Origin: Gallionellaceae bacterium
Lineage (GTDB): Bacteria; Pseudomonadota; Gammaproteobacteria; Burkholderiales; Thiobacillaceae
Assembly (NCBI GenBank): GCA_028714735.1
Contig: JAQTLU010000012.1
Location: forward strand, 492 to 64,491
Length of the DNA: 64,000 bases
Direction of reading: 5' to 3'
Part shown: positions 9,866-18,779 of the stretch, piece by piece
Layout: each line of letters opens with the position of its first letter
Position numbering within the stretch: position 1 is the stretch's first letter
Position numbers and translations under genes: made by a program
The notes under the pieces: model-generated
Database searches by the model: none
Told to the model about the DNA's origin: nothing
The model's input: the letters and a program-made list of their open reading frames with translations, nothing else

Positions 9866-10516
9866 TCAGCGCAATACGACCAGCACGACGCGGCGGTTCT
9901 GGATCCGGCCCGCGCGGGTCTTGTTGTCGGCCAGCGGCGACCTTCCACCGTAGCCGATGGCCGACATGCGGTGCAGCGGGATGCCGCAATTCATGTTCAG
10001 GTAACTCCTCACTTCCTCGGCTCGCGCCAGGGACAGCTTGTTGTTGTAGGCCTTGCTTCCGGTGGTATCGGTATGGCCCTGGATCTCGATGTAGACATTG
10101 CCGTTCTCGGCCTTCAGCTTGTCGGCGAAGGTATCCAGCTGCTGCTTGGCATCCTTCGACAGATCGGCGCCCTCAAGGTTGAAGCGCAGGGTGTCGTCGG
10201 TCATCACCACTTCATAGAGCAACTTGCCTTCCGCGAGCTTGCCGGCCGCCGTGGCGCGAGAGAGCGCCTCCTCGGCGGTACGCGAGGCACCATCGATCTT
10301 GGCGGACTGATCCTTCAGGGCGGCATCGGCACCATCGGCGCGACGATTCAAGCCCTGGATGCTGGCCTCGCTGACTGCGGCACGGCTCTCGACCACATCC
10401 ACCCGCTTGTTGACTGGCGTCACCTGGCCGCCGACATATTCGTGGACATAATCCTTGGTGGCACAACCAGCCGTGGCAAATGCGACCGCGGTCAAGGCAA
10501 GGGACAGTCTTTTCAT
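9866..10516 (-). CDS. OmpA-family peptidoglycan-associated lipoprotein (copy 1)
   Basis: The 216-residue product is an outer-membrane lipoprotein with a C-terminal OmpA-like domain that clamps peptidoglycan. The signal ends in a lipobox at Cys18 (TAGC), followed by the TKDYVHEYVGG stretch. A helical, coiled-coil-like middle (about residues 30-95, VVESRAAVSEAS through AGKLAEGK) precedes the OmpA domain, which contains the peptidoglycan-binding segment VYIEIQGHTDTTG and the RAEEVRSYL helix, ending in RRVVLVVLR. It is a tandem paralogue of the gene at 10733-11299, with a longer middle helix. Separate terminators suggest separate transcripts. Confidence 0.93.
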   Translation of the reverse strand: MKRLSLALTAVAFATAGCATKDYVHEYVGGQVTPVNKRVDVVESRAAVSEASIQGLNRRADGADAALKDQSAKIDGASRTAEEALSRATAAGKLAEGKLLYEVVMTDDTLRFNLEGADLSKDAKQQLDTFADKLKAENGNVYIEIQGHTDTTGSKAYNNKLSLARAEEVRSYLNMNCGIPLHRMSAIGYGGRSPLADNKTRAGRIQNRRVVLVVLR

Positions 10517-10684
10517 GGAATACGCCTCCGGTTCTGTTTGAATGGGGAAATCATTGCTGGTGGCATTAATTTAATCAAGCAAAAATTGAACATAAATGAC
10601 CGCCGTTTGCGCCGGTTATCCAAATAACCACTTTGGCAACAGGACAATCATCGATGATTGATTCCAGCCAGCCTGTCTCCAATG

Positions 10685-10710
10685 AAAAAACCCCGCCTGT
10701 CAGAGCGGGG
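10685..10710 (-). terminator. Rho-independent terminator of the second OmpA gene
   Basis: On the minus strand a hairpin with arms GCGGGG/CCCCGC (10691-10710) is followed by six T (complement of 10685-10690). It sits 22 bp beyond the OmpA copy 2 stop at 10733 and upstream of the OmpA copy 1 gene, which must therefore have its own promoter in the AT-rich 10517-10680 interval. Confidence 0.85.
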
Positions 10711-10732
10711 CTTATTGGCGCCAATTCGTCGA

Positions 10733-11299
10733 TCAGAGCAGGACGACCAGCACAACGCGACGGTTCTTGGCCCGGCCATCGTGGGAGTTGTTGTCGGCCA
10801 CCGGAGCGCTCTCGCCATAGCCGATGGCGGCCAGGCGGTGCAGCGGGATGCCGCACTTCATGTTCAGGTAGCGCTGCACCGACTCCGCGCGGCTGGTGGA
10901 CAGCTTGAGGTTGTAGTCATCGCTCCCCTTGGCGTCGGTATGTCCCTGGATCTCGATGTAGACATTGCGGTTTTCCGACTTCAGCTTGTCGGCGAAGTCG
11001 TCGAGCGACTTCCTGGCCGTATCGCCGAGAACCGCGCTGTCGAACTCGAAGTGCAGGGAGTCGTCGGTCAGCACCACTTCATAGAGCAGCTTGCCCTCGG
11101 CCAGCTTGCCGGCCGCCTCAGCGCGGGCCAAGGCATCCCGGGCAGTCTGCGAGACGCCCTGCAGGGCGGTCGCCATCCGGTCTACCTTGCCGGAGACCGG
11201 GGTCACCTGGCCGTCGACATATTCATGGACATAGTCCTTGGTGGCGCAACCCGTGGTGAACAGCACGACAGCGGCCAAGGCAAAACCAATTTTCCTCAT
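10733..11299 (-). CDS. OmpA-family peptidoglycan-associated lipoprotein (copy 2)
   Basis: This is a 188-residue paralogue of the downstream OmpA lipoprotein. I chose the ATG at 11299 because AGGAGA precedes it and it opens a proper lipoprotein signal with Cys18 (FTTGC); the frame extends further upstream without a better start. After the shared TKDYVHEYVDG sequence comes a shorter helical linker, then the OmpA domain with VYIEIQGHTDAKG and the RAESVQRYL helix, ending in RRVVLVVLL. The two copies share the same domain order and long near-identical segments, indicating tandem duplication; the middle helices have diverged in length. Confidence 0.93.
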   Translation of the reverse strand: MRKIGFALAAVVLFTTGCATKDYVHEYVDGQVTPVSGKVDRMATALQGVSQTARDALARAEAAGKLAEGKLLYEVVLTDDSLHFEFDSAVLGDTARKSLDDFADKLKSENRNVYIEIQGHTDAKGSDDYNLKLSTSRAESVQRYLNMKCGIPLHRLAAIGYGESAPVADNNSHDGRAKNRRVVLVVLL

Positions 11300-11462
11300 T
11301 GTCTTCTCCTGATTTTTTTGCGGACGCGGAATAGTCGACTCCAGGCCGCGCAAAATCAAGAAAATACTAAAAAATAATGAAAAAAATCATAGCAGTATAA
11401 GAATTTAATGATTTATTCAAATTGCCTGCCGGCCTGGCGGACCTCGACAACGGCTCGCGTCC

Positions 11463-12779
11463 TCAGTGCACCAAGACCATGCCCGGAAAACTCAGCACCA
11501 GGATCACCATGACCACCTGGATGAGCACGAACGGGATTGCGCCCCAGTAGATATCGCTGGTCTTGACCTCAGCCGGGGCCACGCTGCGCAGGTAGAACAG
11601 GGCGAAGCCGAAGGGCGGGTGCATGAACGAGGTCTGCATGTTGATGCCAAGCAGGACGCCGAACCAGACCAGGTCGATGCCCAGCTTGTGCGCCACCGGG
11701 GCCAGCAAGGGCACGATGATGAAGGCGATCTCGAAGAAGTCGAGGAAGAAGGCCAGGGCGAACACCAGCAGGTTGACCACCAGCAGGAAGCCGAGCGCAC
11801 CGCCCGGCATCGAGGTCAACAGGCTTTCCACCCAGAGGTCGCCATTGACGCCGCGGAACACCAGGGAGAACACCGTGGAGCCGATCAGGATGAAGATCAC
11901 GAAGGTGGTCAGCTTGGCGGTGGAATCCATGGCCTGGCCGAGCATGTCGCGGTTCAGCCGGCCTTTCAGCCAGGCCAGCAGCAGGGCACCGGTGGCGCCC
12001 ATGGCGCCACCCTCGGTCGGGGTGGCGACACCGAGGAAGATGGTACCCAGGACCAGAAAGATCAGTGCCAGCGGCGGCAGCATGGTCGCCAGCGCCTTGG
12101 CCAGCAGGGCGCCGCCGGACAGGCTGCGCGCCGCGACCGGCAGGGCCGGTGCGGCAGCGGGCCGGAACACGGTCACCGCGACGATGTAGCCGAGATAGAG
12201 CACAGTCAGCAACAGGCCCGGCATCAGGGCGCCACGATACATGTCGCCGACCGAAACGCCGAGTTGGTCGGCCAGGACGATCAGCACCAGCGAGGGCGGG
12301 ATGATCTGGGCCAGGGTGCCCGAGGCAGCGATGATGCCGGTGGCCAGACGTTTGTCGTAGCCATAGCGCAGCATGATGGGCAGGCTGATCAGGCCCATGG
12401 CGATCACCGAGGCGGCCACCACGCCGGTGGTCGCGGCCAGCAGGGCGCCGACGAAAACCACCGCATAGGCCAGGCCGCCGCGCAGGGTGCCGAACAACTG
12501 GCCCATGGTCTCCAGCAGTTCCTCGGCCAGGCCGCTGCGCTCCAGGATCAGGCCCATGAAGGTGAAGAACGGGATCGCCAGCAGGGTGGCGTTGGCCATG
12601 ATGCCGAACACCCGTTCGGGCAGGGCCTGCATCAGGGAAAACTCGAAGAAGCCGGACTGGATGCCGATGAAGGCGAACAGCAGGCCGTTGGCGGCGAGCG
12701 AGAAGGCGACCGGGTAGCCGAGCAGCAGGAACGCCACCAGGCCGAGGAACATCAAGGGCGCCATGAGTTCGAAACTCAT
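11463..12779 (-). CDS. dctM: TRAP transporter large permease subunit (DctM family)
   Basis: This is the ion-coupled transport subunit of a TRAP system. The 438-residue product is almost entirely hydrophobic with about twelve membrane segments. It starts MSFELMAPLMFLGLV and includes the conserved GYPVAFSLA, PFFTFMGLILERSG and PPSLVLIVLADQLG loops. I set the start at 12779 because its ATG overlaps the dctQ stop (ATGA). The subfamily features fit the mannitol/chloroaromatic (FcbT3-like) group, the same group as the binding protein at 7958-9052. Order on this strand: pmbA, SGNH esterase, dctQ, dctM. Confidence 0.93.
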   Translation of the reverse strand: MSFELMAPLMFLGLVAFLLLGYPVAFSLAANGLLFAFIGIQSGFFEFSLMQALPERVFGIMANATLLAIPFFTFMGLILERSGLAEELLETMGQLFGTLRGGLAYAVVFVGALLAATTGVVAASVIAMGLISLPIMLRYGYDKRLATGIIAASGTLAQIIPPSLVLIVLADQLGVSVGDMYRGALMPGLLLTVLYLGYIVAVTVFRPAAAPALPVAARSLSGGALLAKALATMLPPLALIFLVLGTIFLGVATPTEGGAMGATGALLLAWLKGRLNRDMLGQAMDSTAKLTTFVIFILIGSTVFSLVFRGVNGDLWVESLLTSMPGGALGFLLVVNLLVFALAFFLDFFEIAFIIVPLLAPVAHKLGIDLVWFGVLLGINMQTSFMHPPFGFALFYLRSVAPAEVKTSDIYWGAIPFVLIQVVMVILVLSFPGMVLVH

Positions 12780-13315
12780 ACCACCTCCTCCGCCGCCTCT
12801 TCCGGCAACGGCGCCTTGCCGGCCAGGAAGGCCGCGCGCTTGATGCTCTCGGAGAGGCCCTGCAGGGCCAGCAGGGTAAAGCCGACCGGGATCAGCAGCT
12901 TGATCGGCCAGCGCGACAGGCCGCCGGCGTCGGGCGACATCTCGCCGATGGCATAGGAATCGGCGAAGCCGGTCCAGCCCAGCCAGGCGATGATCAATGC
13001 CGTCGGCAGCAGGAACAGCAGGCCGCCGGCCAGGTCGATCCAGGCCCGGGTACGCGGCGAGAAGCGGCCGTACAGGATGTCGATGCGGACGTGGCCGTTG
13101 TGCTTGAGGGTGTAGCCGGCGCCAAGCAGGAAGATGGCCGCGAACAGGTACCACTGGATCTCCAGCCAGGCGTTCGAGCTCATGTTGAGGCCGTAGCGGG
13201 ACAGCGCATTGCCGGACGACACCAGCACCGCGACCAGCACCAGCCACATGGCGAAGCGGCCGATGCGTTCGTTGAGGGCGTCGATCAGGCGCGACAGGGT
13301 GAGCAGCCGGTTCAT
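12776..13315 (-). CDS. dctQ: TRAP transporter small permease subunit (DctQ family)
   Basis: The 179-residue inner-membrane subunit has four predicted membrane segments and the DctQ-type SNAWLEIQWYLFAAIFLLGAG core with the following HNGHVRIDILYGR loop. It partners DctM, with which it shares a four-base overlap. An SGNH esterase gene ends nine bases before its start, so it is probably part of the pmbA-esterase-dctQM transcript. No binding-protein gene is in this operon; the nearest candidate is on the opposite strand at 7958. Confidence 0.93.
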   Translation of the reverse strand: MNRLLTLSRLIDALNERIGRFAMWLVLVAVLVSSGNALSRYGLNMSSNAWLEIQWYLFAAIFLLGAGYTLKHNGHVRIDILYGRFSPRTRAWIDLAGGLLFLLPTALIIAWLGWTGFADSYAIGEMSPDAGGLSRWPIKLLIPVGFTLLALQGLSESIKRAAFLAGKAPLPEEAAEEVV

Positions 13316-13323
13316 GGTTCTCC

Positions 13324-13959
13324 TCAGACCGCCCCGGCCTCGCGCAGCAGCCCCGCCAGGCGCTCGGCCACCCGGCGGTAGCCCTCGGCATTGGCATGGA
13401 TGAGGTCGGACTTGAGCTGGCGGTCATGCAGCACGTCGACGAAGGCCTCGCCCTCGTAGGCCAGGCCGAATTCCCTGGCGATCTCCTTATAGAACGCCGG
13501 TGCACCACCGAGCAGGCTGGGCTGGGGCACGCCGATCAGGACCACCGCGACGCCGCGGTCACGGGCCAGGCGGACCATGGCGCGCAGGTTGGCCGCGGTC
13601 GCCGCGGCCGGCTGGTGACGCAGCATGTCGTTGCCGCCCAGGCACAACAGGAGCAGGCGCGGGCTGTGCTCGTCGAGTTGCTCGCCCAGGCGCGCCAGCC
13701 CCTCCGCCGTGGTCTCGCCCGACACCCCGGCATTCACCACCTGGCGGCCGATCAGGCTGGCGAGCTGGGCGGGATAGGCCTGATCGGGTTCGGCGCCGAC
13801 CCCGGCGGTGAGGCTGTCGCCGAAGGCCAGCACCACGTCGTCCGGCGCCAGCCGCGCCAGGCTCGGGGTCCGGCTGCAGGCGGCGAACAGCAGGACCAGG
13901 AGGCCGGCCAGGAATAGTCGGGAAAAGCCGGATATCGGCGTTTCCGCCAGCCTGCTCAC
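13324..13959 (-). CDS. SGNH/GDSL-family esterase lipoprotein (TesA-like)
   Basis: The 211-residue product is a serine esterase/lysophospholipase-type hydrolase. It has a lipobox at Cys28 (LLFAAC), the nucleophile motif GDSL (residues 47-50, catalytic Ser49), the block III Asn in LGGNDML, and a C-terminal D-x-x-H dyad in DLIHANAEGY. It is thus likely lipid-anchored and periplasmic, unlike soluble E. coli TesA. It lies between pmbA and the TRAP permease genes with gaps under 10 bp, so they are co-expressed. The substrate is unknown; it might release an acid taken up by the transporter, but that is speculation. Confidence 0.88.
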   Translation of the reverse strand: MSRLAETPISGFSRLFLAGLLVLLFAACSRTPSLARLAPDDVVLAFGDSLTAGVGAEPDQAYPAQLASLIGRQVVNAGVSGETTAEGLARLGEQLDEHSPRLLLLCLGGNDMLRHQPAAATAANLRAMVRLARDRGVAVVLIGVPQPSLLGGAPAFYKEIAREFGLAYEGEAFVDVLHDRQLKSDLIHANAEGYRRVAERLAGLLREAGAV

Positions 13960-13964
13960 GGCGT

Positions 13965-15305
13965 TCAGCTCCCCGCGAGGGTCATGCGGTCGATCAGGAT
14001 CGAACCGACCTGGCGCGAACCACGCACCTCGATGTCGGTGCCGATGGCCTGGATGCCCATGAGCATGTCCTTCAGGTTGCCGGCCACGGTGATCTCCTCG
14101 ACCGGGTAGGCCAGTTCGCCATCCTCGACCCAGAATCCGGCGACGCCGCGCGAATAGTCGCCGGTCACCATGTTGAGGCCATGGCCGAGCAGTTCGGTCA
14201 CCAGCAGGCCGGTGCCCATCTTCTTCAGCAGTTCGTCGAACGACTCGCCGGTCGAGGGCACGATCAGGTTGTGGTTGCCACCGGCATTGCCGGTACTCTG
14301 CATGGCCAGCTTGCGGGCGCTGTAGCTGGACAGGAAATAGCCCTCGACCACGCCGTCCTTGACCACGTCGCGGTCACGGGTGGCGACGCCCTCGCTGTCG
14401 AACGGCGAACTCGCCAGACCCTTCTTGATAAACGGCCGTTCCTGGATCTGCATGAAGCCCGGAAACACCTGCTTGCCCAGGCTGTCGAGCAGGAAACTCG
14501 ACTTGCGGTAGAGGTGGCCGCCCGATACCGCCGAGATGTAGCTGGCGATCAGGCCGGTGGCGATCGGCGCCTCGAACAGCACCGGACACTGGCGGGTGTC
14601 CAGCTTGCGTGCATTCAGGCGCCGCACGGTGCGCTCGCCGGCCCGGCGGCCGACCGCCTCGACCGGGTCCATGTCCGCGGCCGCGCGCGCCGTGGTGTAC
14701 CAGTAGTCGCGCTGCATGCCGCTGTCGTCCTCGGCAATCACCGCGCAGGAGATGCCATGGCGCGAGGTCGGGTAGCCGCCCATGAAGCCGAGCGAATTGG
14801 CGTAGACGAACTGCGATTCCTGCACGCTCACCCCGGCCCCTTCGGAATTCGTGATCCGGGGATCGACCGCCAGGGCGGCCGACTCGCAGACGCGGGCAAG
14901 CTCGGTGGCAGCCTCGACCGTGATGTCCCAGGCAAAATGCAGGTCGAGGTCGGGGATGTCCCTGGCCAGGAGGTCGGCGTCGGCCAGGCCGGCGCAGTCG
15001 TCCTCGGCGGTGAAGCGGGCGATCGCCAGCGCCTTGTCCACCGCGCGGCTCAGTGCGTCCCGGGAAAAATCGGAGGTCGAGGCATGGCCGCGGCGCTGGC
15101 CCACATAGGTGGTCACCCCGATGCCCTTGTCCTTGTTGAACTCGATGGTCTCGACCTCACCCTTGCGCACGTTGACGCTCTGGCCGAAGCCTTCGGAGAC
15201 CTCCACCTCGGCGGTGCTGGCGCCAGCCGCTCGGGCCAGGTCGAGGACTTGGGCGGCGAGATCGCGCAAATGGGATTCGGAATAGGAAAAACGCTTGTCC
15301 GGCAC
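13965..15305 (-). CDS. pmbA: TldD/PmbA-family metalloprotease subunit PmbA
   Basis: PmbA pairs with TldD to process small peptides such as modified microcins and antitoxins. The 446-residue length matches the family, with N-terminal ASTAEVEVSEGFGQSVNVR, the central HGISCAVIAEDDSGMQRDYWY region and the C-terminal GHGLNMVTGDYSRGVAGFW and NLKDML motifs. The zinc-binding HExxxH is in TldD, not PmbA, and is absent here as expected. The start appears to be GTG at 15305. It is first in a minus-strand run with the esterase and dctQM, and is divergent from darP. Confidence 0.94.
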   Translation of the reverse strand: MPDKRFSYSESHLRDLAAQVLDLARAAGASTAEVEVSEGFGQSVNVRKGEVETIEFNKDKGIGVTTYVGQRRGHASTSDFSRDALSRAVDKALAIARFTAEDDCAGLADADLLARDIPDLDLHFAWDITVEAATELARVCESAALAVDPRITNSEGAGVSVQESQFVYANSLGFMGGYPTSRHGISCAVIAEDDSGMQRDYWYTTARAAADMDPVEAVGRRAGERTVRRLNARKLDTRQCPVLFEAPIATGLIASYISAVSGGHLYRKSSFLLDSLGKQVFPGFMQIQERPFIKKGLASSPFDSEGVATRDRDVVKDGVVEGYFLSSYSARKLAMQSTGNAGGNHNLIVPSTGESFDELLKKMGTGLLVTELLGHGLNMVTGDYSRGVAGFWVEDGELAYPVEEITVAGNLKDMLMGIQAIGTDIEVRGSRQVGSILIDRMTLAGS

Positions 15306-15372
15306 GGTGGATGCCCTGTTCTGGCTGCAAAGGCCGGTATCATACCAACGTTAGCCACCCGCACCGCCCGTC

Positions 15373-15873
15373 ATGTCGCACGAAGACACCGAATTCGAAG
15401 ACCCCGACTACATCAGCAAATCGCAGCGCAAGCGCGATGTCGAGGCACTCCAGGCCATGGGCACCGAACTGGTCAAGCTGTCCACCGACCGGATCAAGAA
15501 GCTGGACCTGCCCGAGGATCTGCGCATGGCGGTGCTGGAATGCCAGCGCATTACCAGCCATGGCGCCCTGCGCCGGCAGATGCAATTCATCGGCAAGCTG
15601 ATGCGCAACGTCGACCCCGAACCCATCGCCGAGCAACTGGCCGAGGTCCGCGGCGAATCCGACGTCGCCAAGGCGCGTTTCCACGACCTGGAGCGCTGGC
15701 GCACCCGGCTGCTGGAAGACGACAAGGCGGTCACCGAATGGCTGAACGCCCATCCGGACAGCGACGCCCAGCAGATCAGGCAGCTGATCCGCAACGCCCG
15801 CAAGGAAGCCGAACTGGGCAAGCCGCCGAAATCGAGCCGGGAGCTGTTCAGGCTGCTACGGGAAACCGACTAA
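15373..15873 (+). CDS. darP: Ribosome-associated protein DarP/YjgA (DUF615)
   Basis: The 166-residue product belongs to the YjgA/DarP family, which binds late 50S ribosomal precursors. It is helical and charged, with the family segments YISKSQRKRDVEALQAMG near the N terminus, LDLPEDLRMAVLECQRI and the ALRRQMQFIGKLMR helix. Its position divergent from pmbA is a conserved pairing in proteobacteria and supports the name. The gap to pmbA is 67 bp and must hold both promoters. Confidence 0.93.
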   Translation: MSHEDTEFEDPDYISKSQRKRDVEALQAMGTELVKLSTDRIKKLDLPEDLRMAVLECQRITSHGALRRQMQFIGKLMRNVDPEPIAEQLAEVRGESDVAKARFHDLERWRTRLLEDDKAVTEWLNAHPDSDAQQIRQLIRNARKEAELGKPPKSSRELFRLLRETD

Positions 15874-15934
15874 TATAGAAAGCATGCGGGAAGGAGGACC
15901 GGCACATTCCACGACACACAGGAACAGGTCCGGG

Positions 15935-16408
15935 ATGAATCGCGTGCTTACCTCTCTTGCGCTTGCCTGCCTGATGCTCGCGTGCGATGCGCCACCCGCG
16001 CCGAATAAGGAATGGACACCGCCGCGACTCACGCCGCTCGCCCCGTTCAGCCAGGTTTTCTCGAATGTCCAGGGCACGTTCAGGATCGACTACTTCTACA
16101 CCGACAGAAACGGCCCCACTGACGCAGCCGCCAGGGAGGATTTACGCGCGCGGGTGGAGAAAATCCATGCCGGCATACCGCCCGGTTGGAGCACCCACTC
16201 CATCTACGTCTATAAGCGCACGGCCACGCTCAATGACCACTTCACCGGCAACGCGGACGACTTGCGCGGCGTATATGACGATAACCTGATCTGCTTTTGC
16301 AGGTGGAACCGGCACGGGCCCGACGTGTTCTACCTTATCGAGAACGGGAACGTCGTGTTCGACATGCTGGAAAACAAGCCCGTCTCGCCTCCTTGGGAAT
16401 TCGACTGA
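15935..16408 (+). CDS. Hypothetical lipoprotein
   Basis: I do not recognise this 157-residue protein. From the ATG at 15935 it has a clean lipoprotein signal with Cys17 (LMLAC). The mature part is polar with no repeats or obvious catalytic motif; it ends in an aromatic, Pro-rich tail (SPPWEFD). The reading frame runs 17 codons further upstream, but that would place charged residues before the signal. It follows darP by about 60 bp and may share its transcript. Outer-membrane attachment in the periplasm is inferred from the lipobox only. Confidence 0.7.
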   Translation: MNRVLTSLALACLMLACDAPPAPNKEWTPPRLTPLAPFSQVFSNVQGTFRIDYFYTDRNGPTDAAAREDLRARVEKIHAGIPPGWSTHSIYVYKRTATLNDHFTGNADDLRGVYDDNLICFCRWNRHGPDVFYLIENGNVVFDMLENKPVSPPWEFD

Positions 16409-16528
16409 CCCCCTACCTGACTAGATGCCTGGCCTGGCGAAACAGTTCGGCCAAGCCCATCACGAAAAGCCTGTCTTCGACGGCAATCTACACCCCTGCC
16501 TCGCGCGTCATCCCGTTGCCACTCCGAA

Positions 16529-16984
16529 TCACTGCCTGATCCCGCCAACCTTGGCCAGCGCCGGGATCAATCTCCGTTGGCCCGGCTTGATCAGGTTCGG
16601 GTCGACACCGATCACATCCCGATTGGCCTCGTAGATCAGCGGCCATTTGTGCCTGTCGCCATGGAATTTCTGGGCGATCCTGGACATCCAGTCGCCCGGC
16701 GTAAGCACATGATATTTATAGGCCTGCTGCTCCAGGGCCTTCTTGCCTTGTCGCATGATGACCTTGTGAACCTCGAACGCCTGCGCCACGGCCTCATGCT
16801 CCAGCCTGTTGACCCCGGCCAGGGCGCACAAGTCCAGGGAGTCGAATACCTTGCCGAGCCTACCCGACCGGCCGCAGCGATCCATGATACGGAGTCGGCC
16901 CAGGGCATCGCGGAAAACGTAAACGGCATGGCCTTCCGGTTTCAGGATGTCGCCTTGCATGCGCTTGCCGAAAATATTGAACAT
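16529..16984 (-). CDS. LysM-domain protein
   Basis: The 151-residue product has a C-terminal LysM module (about residues 90-143): it begins YHVLTPGDWMSRIAQKF and closes with the NLIKPGQRRLIP pattern. Its N-terminal 85 residues are unrecognised. There is no signal peptide. Cytoplasmic LysM proteins of this size include phage-tail-associated and BON/LysM stress proteins, so a peptidoglycan role cannot be assumed. It stands alone between the lipoprotein gene (convergent) and the divergent HerA-like ATPase. Confidence 0.78.
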   Translation of the reverse strand: MFNIFGKRMQGDILKPEGHAVYVFRDALGRLRIMDRCGRSGRLGKVFDSLDLCALAGVNRLEHEAVAQAFEVHKVIMRQGKKALEQQAYKYHVLTPGDWMSRIAQKFHGDRHKWPLIYEANRDVIGVDPNLIKPGQRRLIPALAKVGGIRQ

Positions 16985-17170
16985 CGTGATGCCACCGTTG
17001 TTGCGTGTTATTGCTAGCCGATGCCCCGCGGCGAGGCCTTACGCCGAGCGCGAGCCCTCCGCCTACGCATCGCGTCGATATCCAGCCGAACCGTATCCGT
17101 GCAGAATTTCCGAAAGTGGGATATGTCGATGAACGCAAACCGCCGAAGGCGAGACGGTGAAATCCTCGCC

Positions 17171-17176
17171 TATAAT
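17171..17176 (+). promoter_or_regulatory. -10 element upstream of the HerA-like ATPase gene
   Basis: A perfect TATAAT lies 26 bp before the ATG at 17203. No good -35 hexamer is found 16-18 bp upstream, so this may be a weak or activated sigma-70 promoter. The rest of the 218-bp gap shows nothing else I can name. Confidence 0.4.
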
Positions 17177-17202
17177 CGTCCATCGCACCACGGAAGCTCA
17201 CC

Positions 17203-18714
17203 ATGACCACCCCCCTGCTGATCGCCAAGAACGACCAGGCCGAACTGGTCCTGCTGCCCCAGATGGCCAACCGCCATGGCCTCATCACCGGCGCCACCGG
17301 CACCGGCAAGACGGTGACCCTGCAAACACTGGCCGAGCACTTCTCCAATATCGGCGTGCCCTGCTTCATGTCCGACGTGAAGGGCGACCTGTCCGGCATC
17401 GCCGTGGCCGGTGGCAGCAGCGCCAAGGTGACGGAGCGGATCGAGAAGCTCGGCCTGGCCGACCATCAATATCAGGCCCACCCGGTCACCCTGTGGGATC
17501 CGTTCGGCGAGCAGGGCCACCCGGTGCGCACCACCATCTCGGACCTGGGCCCGCTCCTGCTGGCCCGGATGCTGGAACTGAACGAGACCCAGACCGGCGT
17601 GCTCAACCTGGTGTTCAAGGTCGCCGACGACAACGGCCTGCTGCTGCTGGACCTGAAAGACCTGCGGGCGATGCTGCAATATGTCGGCGAACACGCCAAG
17701 GACCTCACTACTGAATACGGCAACGTCTCTGCCGCCAGCGTCGGCGCCATCCAGCGCGGCCTGCTGGCCCTGGAATCGCAGGGCGGCGAAATGATCTTCG
17801 GCGAGCCCATGCTCAACATCGACGACCTGATGCAGAGCGATCGCGGCAAGGGCGTGATCAACATCCTTTCCGCCGACAAGCTGATGCTGGCGCCCAAGAT
17901 GTACGCCACCCTACTGCTCTGGCTGCTCTCCGAGCTGTTCGAGCACCTGCCCGAGGCAGGCGACCTGGACAAGCCCAAGCTGGTGTTCTTTTTCGACGAG
18001 GCCCACCTCTTGTTCAACGACGCCCCGACCGCCCTGGTCGACAAGATCGAACAGGTGGTCCGGCTGATCCGCTCCAAGGGCGTCGGCGTTTTCTTCGTCA
18101 CCCAGAACCCGGCCGACGTGCCCGACAAGGTGCTGTCGCAACTGGGCAACCGGGTCCAGCACGCCCTGCGCGCCTTCAGCCCGCGCGACCAGAAGGCGGT
18201 CAAGGCAGCCGCCGAAACCATGCGCGACAACGACAAGCTGGACGAGGAAAAGGCGATCACCGAGTTGGGCGTCGGCGAGGCCCTGGTCTCCCTGCTCGAC
18301 GAGAAGGGCCGGCCCGGCATCGTCGAGCGCTGCTTCATCGTCCCGCCGGAAGGCCAGATCGGCCCCATCGAAGCCGGTCTGCGCCGGCAGCTGATCCAGA
18401 GTTCCCTGGTCGCAGGCGTCTACGAAAAGGCCGTCGACCGCGAATCCGCCTACGAAATACTCAAGGCCCGTGCCGAACAGGCCACTGCCCAGGTACAGGC
18501 GGAAGCCCAGGCCAAGGCCGAGGCCAAACAGCAGACAAGCAGCGGCGGCAGCATCCTGGGCGACCTGCTCGGCGGTGCCGCGGGCGCCGGCGGTCGTCGC
18601 CGCGAGGGCGTGATCGAGGCCCTGGCCAAGAGCGCCGCCCGCTCCATCGGCAGCCAGGTCGGCCGTTCCATCATCCGCGGCGTGCTCGGCTCCATCCTGG
18701 GCGGCCGCAAATAA
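17203..18714 (+). CDS. HerA-like P-loop ATPase, YjgR/DUF853 family
   Basis: The 503-residue product is a cytoplasmic P-loop ATPase related to the HerA/FtsK translocase branch. Walker A is GATGTGKT at residues 30-37. Walker B is [13 protein letters not shown], followed by the sensor segment [15 protein letters not shown]. The C terminus is a Gly/Ala/Arg-rich tail (after [13 protein letters not shown]) typical of YjgR. Length and tail match the family well. Its biological role is not settled, so I assign ATPase activity only. It appears to be monocistronic. Confidence 0.92.
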   Translation: MTTPLLIAKNDQAELVLLPQMANRHGLITGATGTGKTVTLQTLAEHFSNIGVPCFMSDVKGDLSGIAVAGGSSAKVTERIEKLGLADHQYQAHPVTLWDPFGEQGHPVRTTISDLGPLLLARMLELNETQTGVLNLVFKVADDNGLLLLDLKDLRAMLQYVGEHAKDLTTEYGNVSAASVGAIQRGLLALESQGGEMIFGEPMLNIDDLMQSDRGKGVINILSADKLMLAPKMYATLLLWLLSELFEHLPEAGDLDKPKLVFFFDEAHLLFNDAPTALVDKIEQVVRLIRSKGVGVFFVTQNPADVPDKVLSQLGNRVQHALRAFSPRDQKAVKAAAETMRDNDKLDEEKAITELGVGEALVSLLDEKGRPGIVERCFIVPPEGQIGPIEAGLRRQLIQSSLVAGVYEKAVDRESAYEILKARAEQATAQVQAEAQAKAEAKQQTSSGGSILGDLLGGAAGAGGRRREGVIEALAKSAARSIGSQVGRSIIRGVLGSILGGRK

Positions 18715-18740
18715 AAAAAGGCCCGGGGAAACCCCGGGCC
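18713..18740 (-). terminator. Rho-independent terminator of the multihaem cytochrome gene
   Basis: A perfect nine-pair hairpin (18720-18728 with 18732-18740, three-base loop) is followed on the minus strand by seven T (complement of 18713-18719). It lies 40 bp past the cytochrome stop at 18780. It also falls directly after the ATPase stop on the plus strand, where it lacks a T-tract but could still pause polymerase. Confidence 0.85.
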
Positions 18741-18779
18741 CGACTACCTCCCTGGGGGGCTCATCGCCCCCTTTCAGGT

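Noticed and set aside
11466-12956. Plus-strand frame opposite dctM
   Set aside because: It is Gln/Gly/His/Asp-rich low-complexity antisense sequence; dctM has clear TRAP motifs and coupling to dctQ.
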